Positions 12,681 to 23,629 of a stretch of DNA of 64,000 nt are shown piece by piece (within the stretch, counting starts at the first letter, position 1; the number at the start of each line of letters is the position of its first letter). The notes beneath the pieces are model-generated. The model saw only the letters and a program-made list of their open reading frames with translations. It was not told the origin of the DNA and made no database searches. The translations under genes and the position numbers were made by a program. This DNA comes from Sepiola atlantica. Taxonomy: Eukaryota; Mollusca; Cephalopoda; Sepiida; Sepiolidae. The DNA lies in assembly GCA_963556195.1 (NCBI GenBank), contig OY744519.1:105812500-105876499 (forward strand), in the 5' to 3' direction.

Positions 12681-13737
12681 AAGAAGGTAACAGACCGTCT
12701 TCCTCTTATCGTGTTTACCTCTGTGTGTGACCAGCAAAGTTAATAGAATAGAGATAACACCGTTGCGTATGCGCATGTGCAATTGTCACTCTTTTTATTA
12801 GAAAGAATACAGCATCTTATACAAATAGAGATGTTGTCTGTCAGTCACAATATTTTTAAACGTAATAAAGACATGGCGAAGTTTGTATGATTTCTAAATA
12901 TCAGAGTTGTTAAGTACTCATTTTGTCTATCAGCCACATTTGTTTAAATGTAATGAATATATTGCGAAGTATAAGAGATGCTGAGTACTTTAAAAATGGA
13001 GAATATTGCATTAATAGTAAATACTAAATTCCCAACATATAAAACGGATGACATTACTGAGAATCGAAACTCAAACTTTAAATCTTAAGTATGATGTTCT
13101 ACACAAAAGAGCTATTTGGACTTTTTTTTATAAATAGAGCTTAAAACATTACCATAACAAAATAAATATTGCTTTGGCGTTACGTCATAGATTTCTGATT
13201 TACGCCATGTTTCAAAACATGAATTCAAACATAAGCCATAATAAAAATAATTAAATAAATAGGTAAACATTATCAATAACGTTTAAAATCATTTTAATAT
13301 TCCTAAAAATATTTTGCTTTAACTACGTGTTCTATGTAGTTCTGCCACACTTATATAATCCTCCTAGCAAATGTGTGCGGCAAGAGGGAGCATATATTTG
13401 CTAGTAGTTACAACAAATAAAACTAAGCGAAACAAACGAAAAAGAGAAAAGAAAAGAAAACATAGAGGAAAAATGTAACACTTATGCGTTGGACCATTAC
13501 AGGATTGTTTTAAACACAATCGTCTTATAAATTGTGACACGAGATTAAGTGTTCATATCCGGAAGACCCAACTGGTATTATGCACAATTATAGTGGTTTG
13601 TTGAACGAATCAATTATCTATGATTTTTCGATCAATACATTCGTTAAAACGGGGGAAATGTATTACAAAAATGACTAAGGTATATAGGCAATCGAAAAGA
13701 TGAATATTTATTTAGTTTTCTGGATAAGTGCAATTAA
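12681..13737. other. Intergenic sequence with one short repeated motif
   Basis: No gene is seen. The inverted motif at 13364-13412 is listed separately. Confidence 0.4.
13364..13412 (-). repeat. Short dispersed motif, copy 1 (TAGCAAATATATGCTC)
   Basis: On the minus strand CTAGCAAATATATGCTCCCTC is followed by CTTGCCGCACACATTTGCTAGG, so the two ends are themselves partly inverted. Related copies are at 17749-17800 (+) and 54445-54495 (-). Confidence 0.6.
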
Positions 13738-13982
13738 CTCTCTCTCTCTCTCTCTTGCCCTATCTCTTTGGTTTTGTTATTTCTCTCTCCCCTCTCTCTC
13801 TACATACAAAACACACACACACATATATATATACACACACACACACATATATATATATATACACACACACACACATATATATATATAGTAGTGTAAAAAT
13901 AAATATATGCCTAGCAAGCTTAATCCAGGTGTTTATGTTTAATTTCCCACAAGAAATATTCAATATATATATATATATATAT
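13738..13982. repeat. Compound CT/CA/TA microsatellites
   Basis: (CT)n at about 13738-13800, alternating (CA)n and (TA)n blocks at 13810-13887, and (TA)10 at 13963-13982. The overlapping frames on both strands are translated simple repeat. Confidence 0.95.
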
Positions 13983-14274
13983 TGAAAATTCAAATATATC
14001 AGATTACCATTGAAATTAATCCATAGTCATTAGATGCCAATTATGCAAGAATCCTTGAATTCCAATGTCTTCTTAATACCTCTTACATTTTAGACATTTC
14101 CTATGTAATAGATTCTAATCAAAATTAGAATAACACTTCGAGACAGAAGATTTAGTATCATTATATCTACATTTTAATCTTCCTAAACGAGGACATCGAA
14201 TTGTGAAAAACAATTAAACATGTAAATAGATAATTAAAACAGCATGGTAAGATGCTATATATAAGACAGTACTA

Positions 14275-15060
14275 ATGTGTAACAATGACCAATTGGTGAA
14301 GACAGATTCTCCAGATTCATTTAAGGTAACGAGAAGCCCACTGGATTCAGCAGAGATGTCTGATGTAGTAGGACTCTTTATCTTCTATAAGCTAACTGAA
14401 GCTAGTTTTATCACCGTAAAGTGTATAGGACTATACAGGGATAGTGGTTTATTTATAGCAAGAAATGCTACTAATTCTAAAGCTGAACAATCTTTAAAAA
14501 ATAGATACAGAACAATGAAACAATTAGGACTTCATGTTAAGATTACAACAGGAATTAAGATCAAAAACTCCTTAGATGTTACATTTAACCTCACACATAT
14601 AAACCACATATAAAAGAAAATTGTGACCCGATATATATTAATCCGAACTCCAATCATCACCGTTATATCGTTTAACATATCCCAATATCGATTAACAATA
14701 ATTCTTTCTAATGAATACATTTTTAATCATAATAGTTATACACACAATAAAGTTTTACAAAGCAGTGGTTATATTAACAGGTCGATTGAGTATAATAGAT
14801 GAATTGAACAGAAAAATAGAAACCAGAAGATCATTGGTATTAGCCCCATTTAATCTGCTAGTTAAATCCCAAATTGGACATATGTTTCTTAATTTTTGAA
14901 GCTGACATTTCTCTACAAATACACCCTGCGTACAATATTTGATAGAACTACTATTAAAGTTTGCTATAACTGTACAAATAACTTCGAAATAATAATTAAG
15001 AGACAAATCTTTAACCATAATAATCATACAATTAACAACAGACAAGATAGTAACAATGGG
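14275..15060 (+). pseudogene. Decayed reverse transcriptase of a retroelement
   Basis: A 112-codon open frame (14275-14613) contains DVVGLFIFYKLTE, then GLYRDSGLF at residues 52-60, then SLDVTFNL. This is the order of the palm motif and following strand in a group of animal retroelement reverse transcriptases with a GLYRDDGL core; the second catalytic Asp is Ser here (residue 57). Decayed downstream sequence continues the same protein in shifting frames: at 14820-14899 RSLVLAPFNLL and QIGHMFLNF correspond to the usual PPF and IGxxFLxLI segments, and a cysteine-containing piece follows near 14920-14990. Several stops and frameshifts make it inactive. I suspect a Penelope-like or related GIY-YIG-bearing element, but the family is inferred. 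Confidence 0.6.
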
Positions 15061-15225
15061 AATAATTAGGGTAACTATAAAAATAAGAGTTAATGTCTGC
15101 TACAAAAAAATGTTTGACTATTAAGAAACCGTGTTCTCAGAAGAACTTCAAGTCTGAAAGAAATGTAAGAAGTGATAAAAAATATTTGTGTTGATTTTCG
15201 GGTGTGTTATGTATGCATGTATATA

Positions 15226-15229
<4 letters not shown>

Positions 15230-15261
<32 letters not shown>
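15230..15261. repeat. (TA)n microsatellite
   Basis: About 32 bases of TA. Confidence 0.95.
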
Positions 15262-15264
<3 letters not shown>

Positions 15265-15350
15265 TGATCAAGTTCAAATGTGTTAATAAAGTAAACATAA
15301 AACCAAGATTTTCAAGAGTGATCAATACCAAGTAGAGCATTTATAAAATC

Positions 15351-17174
15351 ACATAAACAATATCATAGCCTTACGTCAATCAACTAACGTTTCAATGCGT
15401 ATTACCGCATCTTGTCAAAGGCAGAGCCAAAATTAATTCAAAAGTGAGAAATTCGTAGTCTAGCTTTGGAAGATCTCAAACTAAGGCCAGATTTTATAAG
15501 AGGAAGGAAGGGGCAAAGAAGCTTCTAAGGATTGACAAGCCGATAAGATTCCACTTTGGTTAACTGTAAGTCATTAGTGTGCAATTGATCAACGGCTCAA
15601 CGCCTGGTAGGCCGGACAAGCAAGTGGGTGGGTGAGGGGCGCAGAGTCTTCCGGTCATTAAAGAGGCAGAGTGGAAGAGTATATATGTATTTTTATTTAA
15701 AAACGCTAGATGAATTTAATCCGTAATATTTAGGGTTGTCATCTTCGTGAATATGTTTTGGTTTCATAGAAAAATAACCGTTTTATCCATTAATATTGTT
15801 ATCAAACATTATTATTTCTAGGTTACTTGGTATTATCTCCAAACTCTCACCATTGTTATCATTATTTATTCTCATTGCTATTATCATAATAATCATTGTA
15901 GCTGTTATTCCTATTTTACCGTTATTATTGATATATGTACTATTATTATTGAGAAAATCATTATTACTATAGCTATTAAAGATCTAATTATTTTCCTTAT
16001 AATTATTACAGTAACTAGTGTTAATATTCTTATTTTTATCCCCGTCAACTCCATTTTATTTGTACTACATTTAACTATACTTATTATGTTTGTTATCAAT
16101 TTGGTATTAAACAATTATTATTATCACTATTATTTTGATTGTTATAATCATCACTGATACTATGATTATTATATCAACTATTAATATTATTTTTATTATT
16201 CCTTATATTTTTATTATTTTATCATTATTAATGCCAGCATTAATATATTTTATTATTATAATAAGTATTATTACTATTATTTTTACTATATCACCTATTT
16301 GCATTTTAACTACTATTGTAATATTTATCATATCTGTTATATACGTTATTTTTATTAATTCGCTTATAACTATTTTCACTATCGCCACCATCACTACCCC
16401 CCTCTTATTATTGACATTATTATTGAGTTTGCGATAAAGGAAGTATATCTAGGTTTTGATTTTTATATATAATCCTATGATCTAGTTTCTTGGGGTTTAC
16501 TCCTAATTAGATTTTTATGGCTTCTACATAATTTAAGTTAAATTATTTTGTTAATTTTTAATTTTTTGGTTTGATTCTTTATATTTATAAGTTTATTGGA
16601 ATTCGATCCCTTATACTACGTTCTAAGTATTGTTCGGCGGATTAAATTTTTGCGGTATTCAGTTAAGTTATGTATGTTATATTTTCTAGGTTGTTAAGGA
16701 ACTTATTTAGAGTTAGCAGTTTAAAGTCCCTACAGTTAAAGCCTATTTGCCCGCCGAACAATACTTAGAACGTAGTATAAGTGATCGAATCCAAGTAAAC
16801 TAATGAAAATAAACAATCAAGCCAAAACCAAAAAATTAAAAATTAACAAAACAATTTAACTTAAATCATGTAAGAGCCATAAAAATCTAATTAGGAGTAA
16901 ACCTCAAGAAAATAGATTACAGAATTAAAGATATTAATCCAAACATAGATTTATCTCCCTTACCGCTAACTAAATAATAATGGTAATAATAAGAAAGGCG
17001 ATAGTGAAGTTAGTAATAAGAGTATTAATGAAAATAACGTAAATGGATATATCCTATAACAGATATGATAAATATTACAATAGTAGTAATAAAGCAAATT
17101 GGTGATATAGTAAAGATTATAGTAGTAATACTCATAATAATAAAATATATTAATTTTTACAATAATAATAATAA

Positions 17175-17231
<57 letters not shown>

Positions 17232-17734
17232 AAATTATATTAATAGTTGGAATAATAATTACAGTAACAGTGATGATAATAACAATAATTGCTATAGTGA
17301 TTATAATAATTGTAACTACTAAATTAATAACAAAAATAATTAGTATAGTTAAATGTAGTAAAAATAAAATGGAATTGATGGAGATGAAAATAAGAAAAGT
17401 AACACTGTAATAATTATAAAAATAATATCTTGAATAGCTATAGTAATAATGATAGTCTCAATAATAATAGTACTTATATCAATGATAACGGTAAAATAGG
17501 AATGAGTCGGTGATCAAGAGTTACAGTTAACCAAAGTGGAATGTTATCGGCTTGTCAATCCTTACAAGCTTCTTTGCCCTCTTTTTTCCTTATAAAATCT
17601 GGCCTTAGTTTGAGATCTTCCAAAGCGAGACTACAGAATTTCTCATTTTTGATTTTGAATTAATTTTGGCTCTGCTTTTGACAAGATGTAATAGGCATTA
17701 GTTTATTGACGTAAGGCTATAATATTGTTTATGT
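15351..17734. repeat. 2.4-kb imperfect palindrome rich in ATT/AAT
   Basis: The outer ends ACATAAACAATATCATAGCC (15351) and its inverse complement (ending 17734) are followed inward by matching pairs: CTTGTCAAAGGCAGAGCC (about 15412) with 17668-17685, CAAGCCGATAAGATTCCACTTTGG (about 15537) with 17528-17560, the region around 15905-16020 with 17405-17500, and TACTACGTTCTAAGTATTGTTCGGCGG (about 16615-16641) with 16750-16776. The central spacer is about 108 bases. The left arm is about 290 bases longer than the right, part of it the block around 15570-15780 with no partner. Much of both arms is degenerate ATT/AAT. The Ile- and Asn-rich frames inside are low-complexity artefacts. Confidence 0.85.
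17157..17229. repeat. (AAT)n microsatellite inside the palindrome
   Basis: About 70 bases of AAT with one interruption. It is the cleanest part of the AAT-rich right arm. Confidence 0.93.
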
Positions 17735-17748
17735 AATTATATATACTA

Positions 17749-17800
17749 GCAAATATATGCTCACTCCGGTCGCATATTTTTGCTATGCTACCGCGTCCGA
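17749..17800 (+). repeat. Short dispersed motif, copy 2
   Basis: CTAGCAAATATATGCTCACTCC followed by GTCGCATATTTTTGCTA. It starts immediately outside the right end of the 2.4-kb palindrome, next to a short TA run. Confidence 0.6.
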
Positions 17801-17884
17801 AATGAACGCTCACGCATAAATTGATGGAGCCTCAGTCATATTTGTTGGGTGATTAGATATTGATTTTCTTTGTTTATGACCAAG

Positions 17885-18140
17885 AATATTTTTAGTTGAA
17901 AATATATAAAAAAAAATCGACTCCACCCCGATTTTTTTTTTACCCTCCACCATAAATAGAAATATTTTTAGTTTAAAAAAAAAAAAAAATGTTGCCCCCC
18001 ACCCTCAATTTTTTTTATTTTACTCTCCCACATACATAGATAAATTTTTAGTTAAGGAAAGAGAAGAAAAAAAAATTTTCGACCGGGGTGGGCAAACATA
18101 TTTTTTTATCCTACTCCATACATATAAAAATTTTAATTAA
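17885..18140. repeat. Degenerate tandem repeat, unit about 80 bp
   Basis: ATTTTTAGTT or a close variant recurs at about 17890, 17966, 18045 and 18129. Each is followed by an A-run, a C-rich CCACCCC or GGGGTGGG block and a T-run. Confidence 0.7.
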
Positions 18141-18189
18141 AACGAAAAAAAAGAAAAACAGTAAAAATAAAATAAATGCTACCGAGAAG

Positions 18190-19065
18190 AAGTTTACCTA
18201 AATTAAATTCATTAGAATGTGTGTTGTTTAAATAGTAATTTTTAAATCAATTATTATTTTAATTAAACAATGTGATTCAATAAAATTGTTAAAAGTCACA
18301 ATTTAAAAAACTACATACAGCGAACAGTATTTTTCAAATTGGAAAAAGGTGTACCTATAATAAAACAATAAGAAAATCGATACTCTTTTACTGTAGGACC
18401 CGCGCTGACTTTGCCCATGACCCTACCCCTAACTCTAAATCCTAACCCTAACCCCCACTTTGACCCTAACGCTAACGACGGGGTCAAAGTTTGTGCGGGT
18501 CCTACAGTGAAAAAGCACAAAAAAATCAAATACAGTGAACACGATTAGTTAAGAAATGATCTCGGAAAGAAAGTTTACCTAAATTAAATTCATTAGACTG
18601 CGTGTGTGTGTTTGTTAAATTACCTTTTTTTGATTAAACAATTTGATTCTAAAATCAGTTATATAGTTTTCACGTACAATGTGTTATTTTTTTGTTGACA
18701 GAAAAGAAAAAAATCACATCTTTTATTTTAATAAATAGAACACGGAATAATAAAAAACAGTTTGTAAATAAAAGCTTAACAGCGTAAAAGGTAAAAACTA
18801 AATCTTAAACACAGTTAAGGTTGTGAAAAGATAATAATATTGGATGTTTTTCAAATCGGAAAAGAAGGTGTACCTACAATAAAACTATTGAAAAATCAAA
18901 TGCAGTAAACGCGAATAGTTTTGTTAATGTTATTGAAAAAAAAAGTTTACCTAAACTAAATTTATTATAATGTGTGTGTGTGTTTTTTAAATAGTAAATT
19001 TTAAAATAAATTATAATTTTAATTAAACAATTTGATCCAATAAATTTGTGTTTTAAACACAATGG
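18190..19065. repeat. Tandem repeat, unit about 375 bp, about 2.5 copies
   Basis: AGTTTACCTAAA.TAAAT begins at 18191, 18572 and 18944 (spacings 381 and 372). Each is followed by a T/G-rich block with TGTGTGT, then TTTAATTAAACAAT.TGAT. A second shared segment, TTTTTCAAAT.GGAAAA then GGTGTACCTA.AATAAAA, is at about 18330 and 18847. A small TIR element sits inside the first unit. Confidence 0.8.
18384..18515. mobile_element. Small MITE with telomere-like core
   Basis: Ends are CTGTAGGACCCGC...ACTTTG (from 18391) and the inverse complement CAAAGTTTGTGCGGGTCCTACAG (to 18507), with further weaker symmetry outside (CTTTTA against TGAAAAAG), giving TIRs of about 25-30 bases. The core at about 18418-18476 is a run of CCTAAC, CCTAACCC and related words. 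It interrupts the 375-bp tandem array. No coding capacity. Confidence 0.75.
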
Positions 19066-19245
19066 CTAATAAGATTAAGAAAATAAAAAAAACTCTGAAC
19101 GTAATAATAAAATAAATCAGAGTTAAAGTAACACGGTTAAATGCCAGCGTTTTATTTACATTCAGAGGGAGGTAACCGTTTCAATAGATTAGTGCATGCT
19201 GTTCAATCAGTTGGACGTAGATAAAATAACTACGTAACTCATTTC

Positions 19246-19266
19246 ATATATATATATATATATATA
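19246..19266. repeat. Short (TA)n tract
   Basis: About 21 bases of TA, followed by AT-rich low-complexity sequence. Confidence 0.9.
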
Positions 19267-19564
19267 AATAATAAAATAAATAATTATAATTAATAAGTAA
19301 GATTATTAGCGAGCAAAATAGCGTAAATACATGTGGAAATCTGAAGAAAACAATCATAAGTGTATATGTGCGAATATCTATTAATTAGAAGTTGAAAAGC
19401 AATTGATTATGTAAATTGAGAAATGCGCATAGTGTTTACGGCGATTTTTGTAGAAGTATATAATCAAGCTGGCGGACTTAGTAAATAGGCATACTACTCT
19501 GAAGGAGTTTCGGCTTAAGACAGACAGACAGAAAGACAGACAGATACATAAACTCCATTATAAT

Positions 19565-19568
<4 letters not shown>

Positions 19569-19621
<53 letters not shown>
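19569..19621. repeat. (TA)n microsatellite
   Basis: About 53 bases of TA, lying just outside the 3' end of the Penelope-like element. Confidence 0.97.
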
Positions 19622-19623
<2 letters not shown>

Positions 19624-19672
19624 TGTGTATTTTGGCAGCATTTTCTCATTTATGAAAACATTGTTTAAAATC

Positions 19673-20490
19673 ACAGAACTGGTCTGTTTAATTATACCTA
19701 TTTTATTTTTTTATTTTTTATGATAGTCGTTTTTGTATTAAAATCAAAAAAATTAATAAATGTTCCATAGGTTTCACAGGTTTCTACGGACGTTTATGAT
19801 TCTTCGTCGAATCATCCTCAGGTGTCAAAGGCAAATTAACCAATAAAGCTGGAGAAAGAAGAGATTTTAAAAAGACGCGGAGAAACGTTTTTCACATTGT
19901 TCCAGGAAGTTGCTGAATATGTTTTTATTTAGCAACACTGGATGGCATAGCAGAACAAAATGGCATTACGTTAAGCATTTTAAAATGTTACCACTGGTTT
20001 AATGTGTGATGTTGTTAATTTAGGTTGTTGTGTTTTTATGGAGATAGCCTCCAGTGGTTGTTGTTTTTTTAAAATTGGTTTCAGAATGTATAATTTTAGT
20101 ATTATTAACTAGAATTTGTCTTAAATCAGAGGGAAGGCAGTTATGCTGTTGTAGATGGTGGTAAATTGAGCTACAGTTTACAAGATGCATAGTTAGGCAG
20201 CAGGATAAGGTAGTGTTTGCAAAACTAATGCAGCTATTAGCTTTATTATTATTATTGGAGTTACTTTTTCTTAAAGGACATTTAAACTTGTAAATAACAT
20301 TGGGTCTTTGTAGTGTTTTTTGAGTTGTGGAGTAGTAGATTTTTACTACAATATTTTGGGTTTTAAATTTCTTATAGTAAATAATGAGTCTAATTTTATT
20401 GTTATTGTAAATTGGGGATATGTATCTGTGTATAATATTTTTATGGCTTATATATATTCTGTCTATATATTTATGCTTGTTGTTGTCCAA
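19673..20490 (-). pseudogene. 3' end of a Penelope-like element with degenerate GIY-YIG domain
   Basis: A 156-codon minus-strand frame (20490-20020) shows RPNVIYKFKCP (residues 62-72), SCISFANTTLSCCLTMHL (86-103) and NTKIIHSE (130-137). In Penelope-like elements the GIY-YIG endonuclease reads VxYxFxCP, then SYIGxTxTTLSxRLxxHL, then a late Ile/Glu-containing helix. Here the YIG core has become CIS and the Arg after LS has become Cys, so the nuclease is dead. The ORF is followed on the minus strand by about 350 bases (to 19673) that recur without the ORF at 37864-38222, so they are the element's 3' untranslated end. The reverse-transcriptase part is missing upstream. Confidence 0.7.
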
Positions 20491-20564
20491 TGTGTAAGTG
20501 CACAGGGGGAAGGGCGACTTGAATTACCCTAGTCGCTAATAATTACATTTTACATGATCGTGGA

Positions 20565-20960
20565 CGGGGTTGGTATAATATTTGTTCTTTTGTCAAAATA
20601 TCATCCTACGAGGAATTACCTCCTCTTTTTATAGGAGGTAGTCTTGTCCCTTTTCTGTTGTCATGATATCATATTTCCAGTGATTGCCTTCTGCTGTTTG
20701 GAAGGGGGTTGTATGTTGCTTATTCTCATGAGACTATCCTCCTAGGCATTATCTCTTTCTGGGTGTAGTGTACAATATGTTCCTCGGTAATGATACCATC
20801 CGACAAGGGATTACCGCCTCCTTGGTGGCAATGTAGTATATGTTCGATCGTCATGATACTCTCACAGACCGTACTTCCGTTTTCAGGGTATAGTGTAGTA
20901 TTTTTCCATGGACATGATGTAATAATTCCAAGGATTATCTTTTGGTCATGTAGTGATATA
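20565..20960. repeat. Degenerate minisatellite, unit about 75-90 bp, locus 1
   Basis: Repeated pattern: TGTAGTATATGTTC.GT, then GTCATGATA.CAT..TCC, then GGATTACCTCCT or a close variant, then TTTTTAGG-like. About five diverged units can be followed. The same pattern recurs at 53950-54440. Confidence 0.75.
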
Positions 20961-21638
20961 CTCGCATATTTGGCCAGTTATCTTAATTATCGTATTTATA
21001 TGATCCTAAGATTTTATCCCACGAATCAAATATAATTTATTGCTACTAAGCAACGGTATTTAATTCTCTTTTATTTTTCAAATCTTGCCTTAAAAAACAA
21101 TACACAACCGCAATTCAATTTGCTTTTCGTATCTCCCGCCTAACAAGTGGACACGATGCCCGGTTGAAATATTTATTTCTCAAAGCACAAAAACGGTCGA
21201 TTTTCTTTGTTCTCTAACACTAGCCCAGTGAAAAACATTGATAAATACTTGAGTATGCATGCGTCTCTAAACAATTAATTCGAGTTTTCCACTTGCTTAA
21301 ATATCCGACATCATCAGACTTTTATGCACATTTTCTTTGATTCGAAACATTTCAGCAGGCACTTCATGCCTAACTTATCGGAAATCATACGAAAACATGA
21401 CGTGGAAGTTTTTTCATACAGTTTCTCTGAACCTTTTTGATGTTTTTCTAATTGATGAATCGTCAACTACTTCAGTATCACATCATATCTGTCTCTATAT
21501 ATAAAGTTTGGTATATATATATATGTTATGGTATGATGTTGACCAATCCTATATTGGGAATAGATGGGCTCATCTAGACACTATACGTAGAGTTACAACG
21601 AAGTTGTGTTGAATTTGTGGCGCTAGTCATTTGCCGTT

Positions 21639-22320
21639 CGTTGGCGATATACATACCAGTCGAATATGCGATTTCGAAAACCTGCCCGGAATAAACAGCC
21701 ATTTCAGTGATCTTTTATCTGTCAGGCAGAGATATTGTCCTGGATAGTCCTAGGAGGTGTACCCTTCCAAACCTTGTCTTCCCTCTTTGGGGAGTAGTTA
21801 GTTTATTGCTAACTGCCTAAGTCGTCTAAAATGAGGAATGCCGACGAGCTACCCAGGCTAATTTTAGGAAGTCAGAGTGCCTTTTCTTTAGGGGCGCTAG
21901 ATTAATTCTTCCCACCTTCTGGACTTGTGATACATCTACCTGCGGTGTGAAAGAAGTAAAAACCGTTACGGCGACACGACAGTCATATGATGTCGTTGGC
22001 AGTATACATACCAGTCGAGGGTCCGATCTCGACAATCAGTCCGGCAGAAACTTGGCAATTTCGGTTACCTTTTATCTGGCTGGCTGAGATATTTATCCTG
22101 GACAGTATTATGTGGTACATCTATCCACGCATTACCTCCCCTCTTTGAGGTGAAGTTGCTAATTGCTAAAGTCGCCTAGAATGGTGAATGCCGACGAAGC
22201 TGCTCATGATATTTTAAGAGACCAAAGTTCCCATTCTTTAGTGCGCTGGTTTAATTTTCTCTATTTTCCGGCCTCTTACAACATCTTCCTGCAGTGGGAA
22301 GGAAGTAAATGTCGTCATTG
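21639..22320. repeat. 355-bp tandem duplication
   Basis: CGTTGGCGATATACATACCAG at 21639 recurs as CGTTGGCAGTATACATACCAG at 21994. Later pairs keep the spacing roughly: TTTTATCTG.C.GGC.GAGATAT, CCTCTTTG.GG, TAAAGTCG.CTA.AATG.TGAATGCCGACGA and CCTGCGGTG / CCTGCAGTG. Divergence between units is moderate. No protein motif is recognised. Confidence 0.85.
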
Positions 22321-22970
22321 ATTGCAGTTACAGCCACAGTATCGGCCGCAGACTTTTTTTTAACATACTATTCTATATTTCTGAAAATACATTCTTGTAA
22401 ATATACCACCGTGTTGTCTTCATTATTATCGACATTTCACTGTAACAACACTGGCGACGAGGTATTTGGAATTATTCGGACCAACATATTTCGAACGTGT
22501 GTCGCATAACCATGGCGACAAAAACTTAGTACACGAAATAATCTGGGCATATGTTTCACACAACACTGACAACGAAAACTCGGATTTACCGAGTCTACAA
22601 AATACCCATTACTACAACTGTAATGTTGGATTTTCGAAAAAAGACTTTGTGGTATGCTCGGGATAATCGTTAATTATAACAATAGAGTTAAAAGTTCTAA
22701 TCAAACTGAATTTATAACAGGCAAAGTGTGTCAAATCTAACAAAAAACACTCCAACGCCAGGAAGATGATTGAAGAAAACGTTTTTAAGTAGAAATCAAC
22801 AGTTTTCAAATCAAAGTTTGGAAATTTAAGTCGTTTGACTGCAAAGAAAAAAGCGAAACCAAAAAACAATAAAAAAAAGTCTTTCGATTTTTTCAGTAAT
22901 CAAAAACATAAAAATAAGTTTGAACGAGCTTGTTTCTTTACCGCTGAGAGATGAATAATTTATCTCGCAG

Positions 22971-22973
<3 letters not shown>
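22321..22973. other. Intergenic sequence, no gene seen
   Basis: Short frames here (60-85 codons on both strands) show no family motif. Confidence 0.4.

Positions 22974-23055
<82 letters not shown>
22974..23055. repeat. (TA)n microsatellite
   Basis: About 82 bases of TA. Confidence 0.97.
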
Positions 23056-23056
<1 letters not shown>

Positions 23057-23482
23057 CGAATCACGCGATTTTATTGCACATATAAATTATGTTTTGTTTC
23101 TTCTTACTTCCTTTTAATTCGTAACGGGGTAATGCGTTCAGACTTCCTCCCCCCTCCACTCTCGGCCCCCAACGCTCGTTTGGACACAGTGAGCCAGACA
23201 ACACTTTCTTTCAAAGCTAAAGGTAGTAAACTTATATCCAACCAACCAATCCGTTTATCCCCTTAAAAATCCGTTAACTGCTGCTGATAATACAGAGCTA
23301 ATTTTGCCTATCTCAATTATTTGATTTCTGTTCACTCACTCGCCGCCTCCGAGCAGATCAAATTTGATAATTGTATGATTATTTTTTCTGCATTTTTCTT
23401 CATCTTGAGGAAGTCTCACAATCAAGAGGAAAAATTGATAAATACATAAATAATATTGCTTTTGGCTTTCCTTTTTCATCTT

Positions 23483-23484
<2 letters not shown>

Positions 23485-23560
<76 letters not shown>
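23485..23560. repeat. Compound (TA)n(GA)n microsatellite, left end of a fold-back
   Basis: About 44 bases of TA, then about 32 of GA. The mirror-image (CT)n(TA)n tract at 26274-26331 lies at the other end of the inverted structure. Confidence 0.95.
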
Positions 23561-23562
<2 letters not shown>

Positions 23563-23629
23563 CGAGAGGAAAGAGAGAATAGGAAAATTAAGATATAATG
23601 TATACCTTTAAATTATAACGTGTAATGAT

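Noticed and set aside
14532..15045. Minus-strand frames of 62 and 96 codons
   Set aside because: They are antisense shadows of the decayed reverse transcriptase on the plus strand.
16135..16437. 100-codon Ile-rich hydrophobic frame that could look like a membrane protein
   Set aside because: It is translated ATT-rich low-complexity sequence inside the 2.4-kb palindrome; the opposite strand is open as well.
18418..18476. Interstitial telomere repeat
   Set aside because: The CCTAAC-like words are few and degenerate and lie between the TIRs of a small mobile element, which explains them better.
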